Shown one piece after another: positions 16,006-24,458 of a stretch of 64,000 nt of DNA. Under the pieces are notes generated by a model. The model did not search any database. It was given only the letters and a program-made list of their open reading frames with translations, and was not told where the DNA came from. Source of the DNA: Planctomycetota bacterium. Lineage in GTDB: Bacteria; Planctomycetota; UBA1135; GCA-002686595. The stretch lies in the NCBI GenBank assembly GCA_002862085.1, contig PKCK01000072.1:1-64000 (forward strand). The letters are read 5' to 3'. Within the stretch, counting starts at the first letter, position 1. Every line of letters begins with the position of its first letter. The position numbers and the translations under genes were made by a program.

Positions 16006-18336
16006 TCAGCCGTCCCGGCGACGGCCCTCGCCGCGGGGCGGCCTCTGGCGGCCGCGCGCGTCCCTGTTTCGCGCCGCCGGGGTGTTCGGCGGAGTCTCGT
16101 ACTCCGGCAGGGCGAGCGCCTCGGCGGGGAGCTTCTCCATCGCCGCGAGCAGCCGCGCCTCCACGTCCGCCTGCCCGGCGTCCGCCAGCTGGGGCAGCAG
16201 GAAGCGAGTCGTCGTCACCGCCGACACGTTGAGCCCGTCGAGCACGCCCGCGGCGTCCGGCCTCGCCTCGAAGGCCTTGATCAGGAGGTCGGCAGCCGTC
16301 GCGAGCTGGCCGGCCTCCATCGCGATGCGCCCCTGCCCTGCGATCGAGATCGCCACGTAGTGAGCCGCGGCGTCCCGGTACCCGGGCGCACGCTTCGCGA
16401 CCTCCTCGAAAGCGGCGATCGCGCGGTCGTAGCTGCGCGATGCCTCCTCGGGACCACCGCGGCGCCTGCGGTACTCGCCCGCGACGATGTACGCGATGCC
16501 GGCGTGCCAGAAGGCCACCTCGTCCGCCGACGCCGCCGAGGTCATACGCCCGTACGTCTCCTCGAGGGCGTCCACGCCCCGGGACCACAGAATTCGCTGC
16601 CGAAGCCTCGCGTGGAGCTGCTCCGAACCCGGGAAGCGCTCGACCCCTTCCATCAGGACCTCGAACGCTCGCCGTCTGGCGCCCATCGAGACGAGGAAGT
16701 CGTGGTAGTCGAGCGCGTGTCGATCGTTCCCCAGGGGGTGCTGGGCGAGCAGATCGAACGCGGCCGCCGCGTCAGCCGCCCAGCTTCGAGGCCAGTCGGC
16801 GCTGGCGCGCGCCGCCGCTCGGATCGCGCGGACGCGCTCCCCGGCGAAGAGAGAGAGCATGCCCATGCCCGTCCAGCCGAGCGCGGTCTCACTGGCGGCC
16901 GCGTTCGGATCCGCGCTCATGCGCTCGAACGCCCGCGCGATGCGCTCCTCCGAGGAGCTGGTCTCCCCGGTGTAGTGGGCCACCAGGCCGAGCACCGCGT
17001 CCGTCCTCCAGTCCGACAGGCCGAGCCTCTCGGCCTCCGTGGCCGCGGCCCTGGAGTCCGCGAACCGGAGCGCGGTCACGCGCCGCTGCTCCGCCACCGA
17101 CCGGCCGGCGCTCGCCTGGGCGTCGGGGTCGACCGCGAGCCGGAGCGTCGCCTCCGCCCGCGCGAGCTCGGCGGCCGCGAGCACCAGCGGGTCCGCGCTC
17201 CGCGCGGCACGCTCGGCGGCCCGTTCGATCCGCGCTTCGACCTCGTAACGAGACCTCGCGGCCTTCGAGCCGTCGCTCGCGGCGAGGACCGCGCGGATCC
17301 GCGCGACCTCGGGACCCCGGTCGTCCGCGCTGATTCCGCGCAGGGTGATCGCGAGCGAACGGGCCCTCGGATACTGCCGGGCCATCGCCTCCAGGGCGCC
17401 GATCAGCAGCTCACGCTCCTCGGCGGGCATGGGCACCTCGAGTGCTCTCGCGATCAGATCGATGGCCGCCTCCGAGCGCTGGCTCGCCAGGACCCGCCTC
17501 GCCCTCGACGCGACCTCCACGTCGAGGCCGAAGATCGCCTGGCGCAGCAGCTCGATCGGCGCCTGGAGACCCAGCTCGGCCGAGACGTCCAGGAGCCGCA
17601 GCTTCTCCTGCCGTTTGGCCTGGCGGAACCGCTGCTCCACCATGGAGCGGTGCTCGTGCCTGCGGCTGGAGAGGAGGGCCTCCAGGGGCTTGTCACCGCT
17701 CTCGTCGGGCAGCTCCGTGCTCGTCCGGGTGGTGATGCCCTCCTCGATCCCGACCAGCACGCTCTTCACGTCGAAGGCGTAGAAGATGTCGTAGGACTCC
17801 GAACCGTCCAGCTCGACCATGATGTGGCGCGGGGCCACACGCGTCTCGTCGAGGTACTTCTCGTACACGATCGGCTCCATGGCGATGTGCTCGCCGCAGG
17901 TGACGCAGCCGAAGCGCGGGCACGGGATCCGATTGCCGTTCTCGTCGTGATCCCGCGCGTTGTGGCGATACACCGATGCGATGACGCTCACGTACGGCTC
18001 GAAGAGCTTCGCCACCTCCGGATCGCGGTAGCGCTTGCCCGCGTAGTGCTCGCTGGCGATCTCCCCGTCCATGTTGACCGCGATCATGATCGGCTTTCCG
18101 GTCTCCTTCGAGACCGCCACCGCGTCCTCCCAGGTCCTCTGCCAGGTGATCGGGACCGGCTTCTCCCAGTCCTCCGCCGTGGGTGACGGCCACATCGCCT
18201 GACGCGGATCGGCCCCTGCTCCCTGAGGACCGCGCGGCGCGGGGGGGTCCTGCTGCTGGGAGCCGTCGGCGACGCCCTGGCCCGCGTCCTGGAGAGCGAG
18301 CGCCGCGAAGGCGAGGAGGAGGATGCTGGTCGACAT
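16006..18336 (-). CDS. Secreted thioredoxin-like protein with helical repeats
   Basis: The 776-residue protein has a signal peptide (MSTSILLLAFAALALQ). Residues about 60-200 resemble a thioredoxin fold: WEDAVAVSKETGKPIMIAVN is the usual first helix-strand unit. The canonical position carries no CxxC, but a later CPRFGCVTC holds C144 and C147. Residues 220-740 are alpha-helical repeats resembling HEAT/TPR units (for example EEASRSYDRAIAAFEEVAKR). The tail is basic and low in complexity. It likely works in the periplasm as a scaffold or redox-linked protein. Divergent from the BatD operon, 58 bases apart, so promoters probably overlap. Confidence 0.8.
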   Translation of the reverse strand: MSTSILLLAFAALALQDAGQGVADGSQQQDPPAPRGPQGAGADPRQAMWPSPTAEDWEKPVPITWQRTWEDAVAVSKETGKPIMIAVNMDGEIASEHYAGKRYRDPEVAKLFEPYVSVIASVYRHNARDHDENGNRIPCPRFGCVTCGEHIAMEPIVYEKYLDETRVAPRHIMVELDGSESYDIFYAFDVKSVLVGIEEGITTRTSTELPDESGDKPLEALLSSRRHEHRSMVEQRFRQAKRQEKLRLLDVSAELGLQAPIELLRQAIFGLDVEVASRARRVLASQRSEAAIDLIARALEVPMPAEERELLIGALEAMARQYPRARSLAITLRGISADDRGPEVARIRAVLAASDGSKAARSRYEVEARIERAAERAARSADPLVLAAAELARAEATLRLAVDPDAQASAGRSVAEQRRVTALRFADSRAAATEAERLGLSDWRTDAVLGLVAHYTGETSSSEERIARAFERMSADPNAAASETALGWTGMGMLSLFAGERVRAIRAAARASADWPRSWAADAAAAFDLLAQHPLGNDRHALDYHDFLVSMGARRRAFEVLMEGVERFPGSEQLHARLRQRILWSRGVDALEETYGRMTSAASADEVAFWHAGIAYIVAGEYRRRRGGPEEASRSYDRAIAAFEEVAKRAPGYRDAAAHYVAISIAGQGRIAMEAGQLATAADLLIKAFEARPDAAGVLDGLNVSAVTTTRFLLPQLADAGQADVEARLLAAMEKLPAEALALPEYETPPNTPAARNRDARGRQRPPRGEGRRRDG

Positions 18337-18394
18337 GATCGGATCGGGGCTGCGGCTCCAACGAGAGGGTCGGCGCAGCTAACTTACTCCGCAG

Positions 18395-19471
18395 ATGGCC
18401 CGCCGTACGATGTCCCTCCCCGCTGCCCTTCTCGTGGCAGCGCTCCACCCGTGCCCTCCGGCCGGAGCCCAGCACCACCTGGAGGCACGCTGGGAGCTCG
18501 ACCCGAGTGCGCCTTACGTGGGCCAGACCTTCGATCTTCGCCTGACCATCGAGCTCGACGAGGCCTGGAGCGACCGCGCTCTGGTGCAGCTGTACCCCCG
18601 GGAGCTCGACATCCCCCTGCAGACCGACGCACTCCCCACCCCGCTCGCGGGCCTCACGACCGGCCCGGTCGAGGGCGCTGGCCCGACGATCGTGGTCGAC
18701 GGCCAGGTCGTGCGGACGGCCAGCGTGACGACGTCGGAGGGCCGACGCAGGATCACGATCACACGCTCCGGTCTGCTCGAGACGAGCGCCCTCGTACGCC
18801 TCCCCGCCCCGCTCGTCCGCTTCGTGGCTGCGTCGGGGTCCCGAGACGATCCGGTGCAGGGTCAGGTCGCCGTTGATCCGGAGGAAGGCAGCGTCCTCGG
18901 CGAGCCCCTGGAGGTCAGCGCGAGGCCGCTGCCCGAGGTCGGCCGCCCCATCGAGTTCACCGGAGCGGTCGGGACGTTCTCCCTCAGCTCGTCCATCGTC
19001 CCTCGAGCGCTCGAGGCAGGCTCCGTGACGGAGCTCACCGTCGAGGTGAGCGGAGAGGGCGCGCTCCCCGACGGCGCCGCACCGGAGCTCGTCGACGCCG
19101 AGACGGCCTTCGAATCGCTCGGGCCGGCCCGCCGGGACGGACGGCGCTTTCGGTTCACCCTGCGCTCCCTTCGACCTGGAGTCGAGCGCGCCCCGGGGGC
19201 GCGCCTGTCCACCTTCGATCCGTCGTCGGACGGGGGTGCCTGGCGGGAGGTGCACACGGAGGGCCCACCCGTCAGCGTCCGGCCGGCCGCCTCGGGTGAC
19301 CATGACGCGTCTCCGAGAGACGCCTCGGAGGTCGACCAGCCGATCCCTCCCCTCCCCTGGACGTTCTTCACCCTCGGCGCTGTCGCGCTTCTCGCAATCC
19401 TCTCCGCGATCCGCCGCATCGCTCACCGCGCCGCCGTGCGTGCCGCGGCGCGCGCCGACGACGAGTCCTGA
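18395..19471 (+). CDS. BatD-like membrane-anchored protein
   Basis: The 358-residue protein has a signal peptide, an extracytoplasmic beta-rich region and one C-terminal membrane helix near residues 315-335 (FFTLGAVALLAILSAI), followed by a basic cytoplasmic tail. The opening (PYVGQTFDLRLTIELDE) and the central EFTGAVGTFSLSSS phrase match the BatD/aerotolerance family, in which G-x-VGxF is characteristic. BatD proteins usually sit with BatA/BatB VWA proteins and a MoxR ATPase; none is visible here. First gene of an apparent operon: the rhomboid gene starts 2 bases after this stop. Confidence 0.75.
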   Translation: MARRTMSLPAALLVAALHPCPPAGAQHHLEARWELDPSAPYVGQTFDLRLTIELDEAWSDRALVQLYPRELDIPLQTDALPTPLAGLTTGPVEGAGPTIVVDGQVVRTASVTTSEGRRRITITRSGLLETSALVRLPAPLVRFVAASGSRDDPVQGQVAVDPEEGSVLGEPLEVSARPLPEVGRPIEFTGAVGTFSLSSSIVPRALEAGSVTELTVEVSGEGALPDGAAPELVDAETAFESLGPARRDGRRFRFTLRSLRPGVERAPGARLSTFDPSSDGGAWREVHTEGPPVSVRPAASGDHDASPRDASEVDQPIPPLPWTFFTLGAVALLAILSAIRRIAHRAAVRAAARADDES

Positions 19472-19473
19472 TC

Positions 19474-20400
19474 ATGCTGAACGACCTCCAGCGCTTCCCG
19501 ATCACGGCCATCCTCTGCATCGGCGCCGTGGCGTCGTTCGCGGCGGAGCTCTCCGGCCGATCCGTCGAGCACATGGTCCTCAGCGCTCCCCTCGTGATGG
19601 AGGAGCCATGGCGACTCGTGACCACGATCTTCCCCCACGGCGGCGTCATCCACCTGCTCTTCAACCTCCTCTGGATCTGGATGCTGGGGCGCATGATCGA
19701 GGCGCGCATCGGGACCGGGGGGATGCTCGTGCTGGTGCTCGTCACCACGCTCTCCGCGAGCGGTATGCAGCTCGTCTTCGTCGGCCGGCCGATCGGCCTC
19801 TCCGGCGTCGTCTACGGCCTCGCGGGCTACGCCTGGATGCGCGGCCGCCGCGACCCGATCTTCCGCGGGGTCATCGACGACTCCACGCGCAACCTCCTGG
19901 TCGCCTGGTTCTTCGTGTGCATCCTGCTCACCTGGATCGGCGCCATGAACATCGCCAACGCCGCGCACGCCGGCGGGGCGCTGATGGGGATCGCCCTCGG
20001 AACCGGCCGCCCCTGGATCGCGCCGCTGATCCTCTCGGTGCTCGGGACCGCCGTGCTCTTCAGGGCGAGCATCCCCATCCGCGACCCGGCCGCCTACGAG
20101 TGGTTCGTCGAGGGCGGTGAGGCGTTCAACGCGAGGGATCTCCCCCGCGCGGAGCGCTTCCTCGACCAGGCCACCCGGCGGGATCCGGAGATGGCCGAAG
20201 CCTGGTACTGGCTGGGCGAGACGCGCCGTCGGCGCGGTGACGAGGAAGGTGCGATCGAGGCGCTCGACCGGGCAGCGCGCCTCGACCTGAGCGTCTTCCA
20301 GGACGAGACCCTGCGCGAGTTCTTCGCCGGGCAGCTTCGGGACGAGGCCAGGGGCTCCGAGTCCGCGTCGGGGACGAACGATGACGACTCACGTCCCTGA
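19474..20400 (+). CDS. Rhomboid-family intramembrane serine protease with TPR tail
   Basis: The 308-residue protein has six to seven membrane helices. Rhomboid landmarks are all present: HLLFN (H60, N64) in helix 2, GLSGVVYGLAG with catalytic S110, and ANAAHAGGALMG with H165 in the last helix. These form the serine-histidine dyad that cleaves membrane-embedded substrates. After the membrane domain, residues 205-290 form about two TPR-type helix pairs (AYEWFVEGGEAFNARDLPRA and AWYWLGETRRRRGDEEGAI), probably cytoplasmic. The gene is packed 2 bases after BatD and overlaps the DUF454 gene by 20 bases, so the three are very likely cotranscribed. Confidence 0.9.
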   Translation: MLNDLQRFPITAILCIGAVASFAAELSGRSVEHMVLSAPLVMEEPWRLVTTIFPHGGVIHLLFNLLWIWMLGRMIEARIGTGGMLVLVLVTTLSASGMQLVFVGRPIGLSGVVYGLAGYAWMRGRRDPIFRGVIDDSTRNLLVAWFFVCILLTWIGAMNIANAAHAGGALMGIALGTGRPWIAPLILSVLGTAVLFRASIPIRDPAAYEWFVEGGEAFNARDLPRAERFLDQATRRDPEMAEAWYWLGETRRRRGDEEGAIEALDRAARLDLSVFQDETLREFFAGQLRDEARGSESASGTNDDDSRP

Positions 20401-20818
20401 GGATCCCTCCGATCCCGACGACTTCGTCGGCCGTGAGCGGCCGACCTGGGAACGCCTGCTCTGGATCGCCGGCGGGCTCGGCTTCGTCGCGATCGGAGCG
20501 GTCGGCGTGGTGGTGCCCGGCCTGCCCACGACGCCGCTCCTCCTCCTGGCGGCCGCGTGCTTCGCGAGGAGCTCACCGAAGCTCTATCGCTGGTTGCTCG
20601 CCAATCCGACCTTCGGGCCCCTGATCAAGGACTATCGAGCAGGGAGGGGCGTCACGGCCCGGGTCAAGGCGAGCGCGATCTCGGTCATGGCGGTCTTCGT
20701 CACCTTCGCGCTCTTCGTCCCTCTCCGGGGTCGCTGGGTCCCGGCGGCCATCGTCCTGGCCGCCGCCTTGTTCGGGGCCGGGTTCATCCTTCGGCTGCCG
20801 ACTCGCCCCCCACGCTGA
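20381..20818 (+). CDS. DUF454/YbaN-family membrane protein
   Basis: The 145-residue protein shows the YbaN (DUF454) pattern: LLWIAGGLGFVAIGAVGVVVPGLPTTPLLLLAA, then CFARSSPKLYRWLLANPTFGP, then KDYRAGRGV. Two or three membrane helices. The PGLPTTP motif and the RSSPKLYRWL amphipathic stretch are family hallmarks. Function unknown in all members. It overlaps the rhomboid gene by 20 bases and is last in the BatD-rhomboid-DUF454 operon; the opposing peptidase gene ends 6 bases further on. Confidence 0.92.
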   Translation: MTTHVPEDPSDPDDFVGRERPTWERLLWIAGGLGFVAIGAVGVVVPGLPTTPLLLLAAACFARSSPKLYRWLLANPTFGPLIKDYRAGRGVTARVKASAISVMAVFVTFALFVPLRGRWVPAAIVLAAALFGAGFILRLPTRPPR

Positions 20819-20824
20819 ACGCGA

Positions 20825-23320
20825 TCACTCCCAGCGCGGCTCGACTCCCATGAGGTGGCGAACCAGGAAGTCGCTGCGCCGCCGCCGTCCGTAGGCGGAC
20901 TCGGCGGCCCCGTGCCCGGCGCCAGGGATCACCAGCAGATCGAAGTCCTTGTCCGCGCGGACGAGGGCGTCGACCACCTGCATCGTGGACGCCGGATCCA
21001 CGTTCCGATCGAGCTCGCCGACGATCAGGAGGAGCTCGCCCTCGGTCCGATGCGCCTGCTCGACGTTCGAGCTCTCCGCGTAGTGCGGCCCGACCGGCCA
21101 GGACATCCAGAGTTCGTTCCACCAGATCTTGTCCATGCGGTTGTCGTGACAGCCGCAGTCCGCAACGGCGACGTCGTAGACGTCGCTGTGATCGATCAGG
21201 GCCCGCATCGCATTCTGACCGCCTGCGCTGCCCCCGTAGATCCCGACGCGCGTCAGATCGACCGAAGGATCCGACTCCCCCAGGGCACGCAACCACGCCT
21301 TTCGGTCCGGGAACCCGGCGTCGGCGAGGTTCTTCCAGGCCACGTCGTGGAAGGCCTTCGAGCGCCAGTTCGTACCCATCCCGTCGATCTGCACGACGAT
21401 GAACCCGAGCTCGGCCAGCTCCTGGACGTAGCGCAACCTCCGGAAGTCCTTCGGCACATGCGCACCGTGGGGCCCGGCGTAGATCTGCTCCACGACGGGA
21501 TACTTGCGCGCCGGATCGTGGTTCGTGGGCCGGACCACGATGCCCCAGATGTCCGTCGTCCCATCGCGGCCCTTGGCGACGAAGCGCTCCGGTGCGCGCC
21601 AGCCCGCGTCCTTGAGCGCCTGGGTCGACGCGCTCGAGAGCTGCAGGGAGCCGCGGCCGAGCGCCGATCGAAGCGCCACCTGCTCGGGCAGATCCACCCG
21701 GGACCAGCGGTCGAGGAGCCAGCGCCCGTCCGGCGACATCTCGATCCGATGAGTCCCGTCCCCGTCCGTCAGCATGGTGAGTTCACCGGTGTCGACGTCC
21801 ACCTCGGCGAAGTGCACGTGATACGGGTCCTCACCCTCGTTGAAGCCCATCACGCGGATCCGGACGCGGCGGGCCTCGTCGTCCACGTGCTCGACGCCGC
21901 GTACGACCCACGGGCCGGACGTCACCTCGCGGCGGACCTCCCCCGTGCTGGCGTCGACGAGGAGGAGGTGATTCCAGCCGCTCCGTTCGGACATCCACAG
22001 AAGGTCCTCCCTGCCGTCCTCGCTCCGCGGGAATCTGTGCATGAAGAGCTTGCCCGCGTAGTCCACGAACGTGTCGGGCGCCTCCTCGACGATCACGCGA
22101 GCCTCGCCCGAGGCCGCATCGATCGAGACCACCCTCACCACGCGGTGCCCGCGTTCGTTGTACACGCAGCTGAATCGCGACCCGTCCTCGCTCCACGTCT
22201 CCCGGTCCACGGACCAGGGGTTGGGCATCAGCGCTTCGAGGTCCGTGTCCACGAGCCGGGGCTCGTCACCGTCGAGTCTCACGAGCACCGGCCAGCGCTG
22301 GCGGATCCGGTCGCCGGGCTTGAGATAATCGAAGGTGATCAGCCGGGGCTGCACCCGATCCGCGGGGCTCGACTCGACGATGTGCACGGGGTGGGCCTGC
22401 GGCCCCTTCACGCGCCAGACGACCACCGACCGCGCATCGGGCGACCAGCGGGCCGGACCCTCGAATCGAATCCCTGCGGCCTCGTCGGAGGCCGCGAGCG
22501 GGTGAACGCCTCCGTCCCGCGAGTCCTCGATGGTCAAGCCGCCGTCCACGAAGCGGACCTTCCAGGGGTTGGACGACGCCGCACGAGGCGCGCTGCCCCG
22601 CTGCCGCCCGGGGCGCCGACGCGGCTGCGGATCGCTCCCCACGCGCGCCACGGTGGGCTCCGCGGCCCCCTGCACCCACGCGCGGTCCTCGCCGTCCTGG
22701 CCGACGAGCGCGAAGACGTGACCGTCGAAGGTGTGCTGGTTCATCGAGGCGCCCGGCGCCAGCGTCCCGTAGGCACGTCGGCCGCCGTCCGTGGTGACCC
22801 ACTCGACCCCGAGGGTCTCCTGGGTCTCGTTGACGATCAGGAGACGCGTCTCCGCACCGCGGCCGCGGCTGCGCTGCGGCACCCGACCAGCGCGCACCTC
22901 GCCGCGGAAGAGCGCGGCCTCGGGCGCGCCCGGATCCACCTGACGGGCGCTCTCCGCTCCAGGCGCCCATCTGACGATCCGGGCGTCCTCGCACAGCAGC
23001 AGCACGTCGGAGCCGTCGAGCCCCGCCGCGCGGAGCGGTGCTGTGCCTCCGGGGAGCTCGCTGACGAGCAGCGAGACCCGCTGATCTCCAGCGTCGGCCT
23101 CCGGATCGATCACCTCGATCCGCCGATCGGCGCCCCGACCCGTCAGTCGCCAGAGCCGGTGCCCGTCGAGCCACGAGCCCCTGAAGGTCTCGCCGATCGG
23201 GATCCCGGAGAAGCGACCGCGGAGCCTCGCGGCCCGCTGATGATCCGCGAGGCTTCCCTGGGCCGGGAACGCGATGGCAGGGGCGGTCGAGAGCAGCAGG
23301 ATCAGAGACGCGCGGAGCAT
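20825..23320 (-). CDS. Secreted S9 (DPP-IV-type) peptidase with VHL-beta-like insert
   Basis: The 831-residue exported serine peptidase cleaves short peptides in the periplasm (family inference). The catalytic triad is visible: S698 in YGGSAGGQ, D771 in GELDRNVDP, H803 in GAGHGAAES. A beta-propeller of DPP-IV type occupies about residues 230-570. Within the N-terminal part, residues about 157-220 (RLLIVNETQETLGVEWV, then YGTLAPGASMNQHTFDGHVF) look like a VHL beta domain: NxTxExLxVxW, then G-T-L-x-P-G, then Q-H-T-x-x-G-H. The ATG at 23320 opens the signal peptide. The nucleophile motif GGSAGG differs from the usual GWSYGG. Confidence 0.9.
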   Translation of the reverse strand: MLRASLILLLSTAPAIAFPAQGSLADHQRAARLRGRFSGIPIGETFRGSWLDGHRLWRLTGRGADRRIEVIDPEADAGDQRVSLLVSELPGGTAPLRAAGLDGSDVLLLCEDARIVRWAPGAESARQVDPGAPEAALFRGEVRAGRVPQRSRGRGAETRLLIVNETQETLGVEWVTTDGGRRAYGTLAPGASMNQHTFDGHVFALVGQDGEDRAWVQGAAEPTVARVGSDPQPRRRPGRQRGSAPRAASSNPWKVRFVDGGLTIEDSRDGGVHPLAASDEAAGIRFEGPARWSPDARSVVVWRVKGPQAHPVHIVESSPADRVQPRLITFDYLKPGDRIRQRWPVLVRLDGDEPRLVDTDLEALMPNPWSVDRETWSEDGSRFSCVYNERGHRVVRVVSIDAASGEARVIVEEAPDTFVDYAGKLFMHRFPRSEDGREDLLWMSERSGWNHLLLVDASTGEVRREVTSGPWVVRGVEHVDDEARRVRIRVMGFNEGEDPYHVHFAEVDVDTGELTMLTDGDGTHRIEMSPDGRWLLDRWSRVDLPEQVALRSALGRGSLQLSSASTQALKDAGWRAPERFVAKGRDGTTDIWGIVVRPTNHDPARKYPVVEQIYAGPHGAHVPKDFRRLRYVQELAELGFIVVQIDGMGTNWRSKAFHDVAWKNLADAGFPDRKAWLRALGESDPSVDLTRVGIYGGSAGGQNAMRALIDHSDVYDVAVADCGCHDNRMDKIWWNELWMSWPVGPHYAESSNVEQAHRTEGELLLIVGELDRNVDPASTMQVVDALVRADKDFDLLVIPGAGHGAAESAYGRRRRSDFLVRHLMGVEPRWE

Positions 23321-23451
23321 GCCCCCATTGAAGCCTCGAGCGCTCCGCCGCCACACGCCAGGCGCTGTGAATCCAGCGACCTCGAGCCGGCCGTGATCCG
23401 CAGGGCGACGCGATGGTGCGGAGCGGAATCGGAACCCGGCACCGGCAGAGA

Positions 23452-23919
23452 TCAGCGCAGCAGCTCGTCCAGCCGATCCAGGAGCGGCTCCGCTGCTCTC
23501 CGCATCGTCTCGTCCTCGCCGATCTGCTCCCTGAGGGCTGCGAGCGCGGCCCGGAGCGCCTCCCGACCCGGGAGAGCCCCGCCCAGCCGATCCTTGATCC
23601 GGCCCAGCTTCTCGAGCGCGGGCGCCCAATCGTCCGCGAGTCGCCGCAGGCTCTCCTCGTCGGAGAGACGGTCCATCGCTGCGCGGAGCTCCTCCGCCGT
23701 CCGCTCGCCGAGTGCGCGAAGGGTCTCCGGCGCGCGCTGCCCGAGCGCACCGAGATCCAGCTCCTCGATGGCTTCACGCGCCGCCCCCGCGGCGTCCACC
23801 GCGCGGTCGCAGCCCCCGGCGAGAACCGGCAGCACCGCCGCGAGCAGCAGGGCCTTCGAGCACCTCGTGGCCCTGGAGAGGCCAGCGGCCCGACCGTCGA
23901 ACTCGCGGTGCGCCCTCAT
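23452..23919 (-). CDS. Small helical lipoprotein
   Basis: The 155-residue protein has an N-terminal hydrophobic stretch LLLAAVLPVLAGGC with a lipobox (LAGGC) and is expected to be lipid-anchored. The mature part is almost entirely charged alpha helix (EEAIEELDLGALGQRAPETL and similar), with no recognised domain. The ATG at 23919 overlaps the mogA stop by 4 bases (ATGA), making it the last gene of the AI-2E/Nudix/moeA/mogA operon. Any role in molybdenum cofactor metabolism is unproven; cotranscription is the only link. Confidence 0.8.
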   Translation of the reverse strand: MRAHREFDGRAAGLSRATRCSKALLLAAVLPVLAGGCDRAVDAAGAAREAIEELDLGALGQRAPETLRALGERTAEELRAAMDRLSDEESLRRLADDWAPALEKLGRIKDRLGGALPGREALRAALAALREQIGEDETMRRAAEPLLDRLDELLR

Positions 23920-24458
23920 TTCTTCTTCGGACGGAAGACCTGGATCACCTCGGGATCGGACTCGAGGCGCGCTGCTCCGGTCAGATCGAGGCAGTAGGGC
24001 ACCGCAGGGAAGACCGCGTCGAGACACTGACGGATCGCGCTCGGCTTCCCCGGGAGGTTGATGATCAGGGCCTTGCCCCTGATCCCCGCGGTCTGCCTCG
24101 AGAGGATGGCGGTGGGCACGTACTGCAGGCTCACCTGCCGCATGAGCTCCCCGAATCCCGGCATCGGCTTCTCGACGACGCTCTCCGTCGCCTCCGGCGT
24201 CACGTCGCGCGGCGCGGGTCCCGTCCCTCCGGTGGTCACGACGAGATCGCAGCCCTCGTCATCCACGAGCTCGCGAAGCGTCTCCTCGATCCCGGCCCGA
24301 TCGTCGGGGATGACGCGCGTCACCGCCTCCCAGGGACTCGTGAGGTAGTCGGCGAAGGTCGCGTGGATCGCGGGTCCCCCGAGGTCCTCGTACTCCCCGC
24401 GGCTGGCACGGTCGGAGACCGTGACGATGCCGATGCGTGCGCTGGACGGACTGGTCAT
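23916..24458 (-). CDS. mogA: Molybdopterin adenylyltransferase MogA
   Basis: Cytoplasmic enzyme that adenylylates molybdopterin ahead of metal insertion by MoeA. The 180-residue protein follows E. coli MogA closely: GIVTVSDRASRGEYEDLGGP at the start, VTTGGTGPAPRDVTPEAT (TGGTG nucleotide motif) in the middle, then MPGFGELMRQVSL, VPTAILSRQ, NLPGKPSAI and a C-terminal VIQVFRPKKK. These last features distinguish MogA from MoaB. The ATG at 24458 overlaps the moeA stop by 4 bases. Same operon as moeA, so both last steps of cofactor synthesis are coupled. Confidence 0.95.
   Translation of the reverse strand: MTSPSSARIGIVTVSDRASRGEYEDLGGPAIHATFADYLTSPWEAVTRVIPDDRAGIEETLRELVDDEGCDLVVTTGGTGPAPRDVTPEATESVVEKPMPGFGELMRQVSLQYVPTAILSRQTAGIRGKALIINLPGKPSAIRQCLDAVFPAVPYCLDLTGAARLESDPEVIQVFRPKKK

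Noticed and set aside
20855-24061. Plus-strand open frame of about 1068 codons
   Set aside because: Antisense to the S9 peptidase and lipoprotein, with no motif; open by GC bias.
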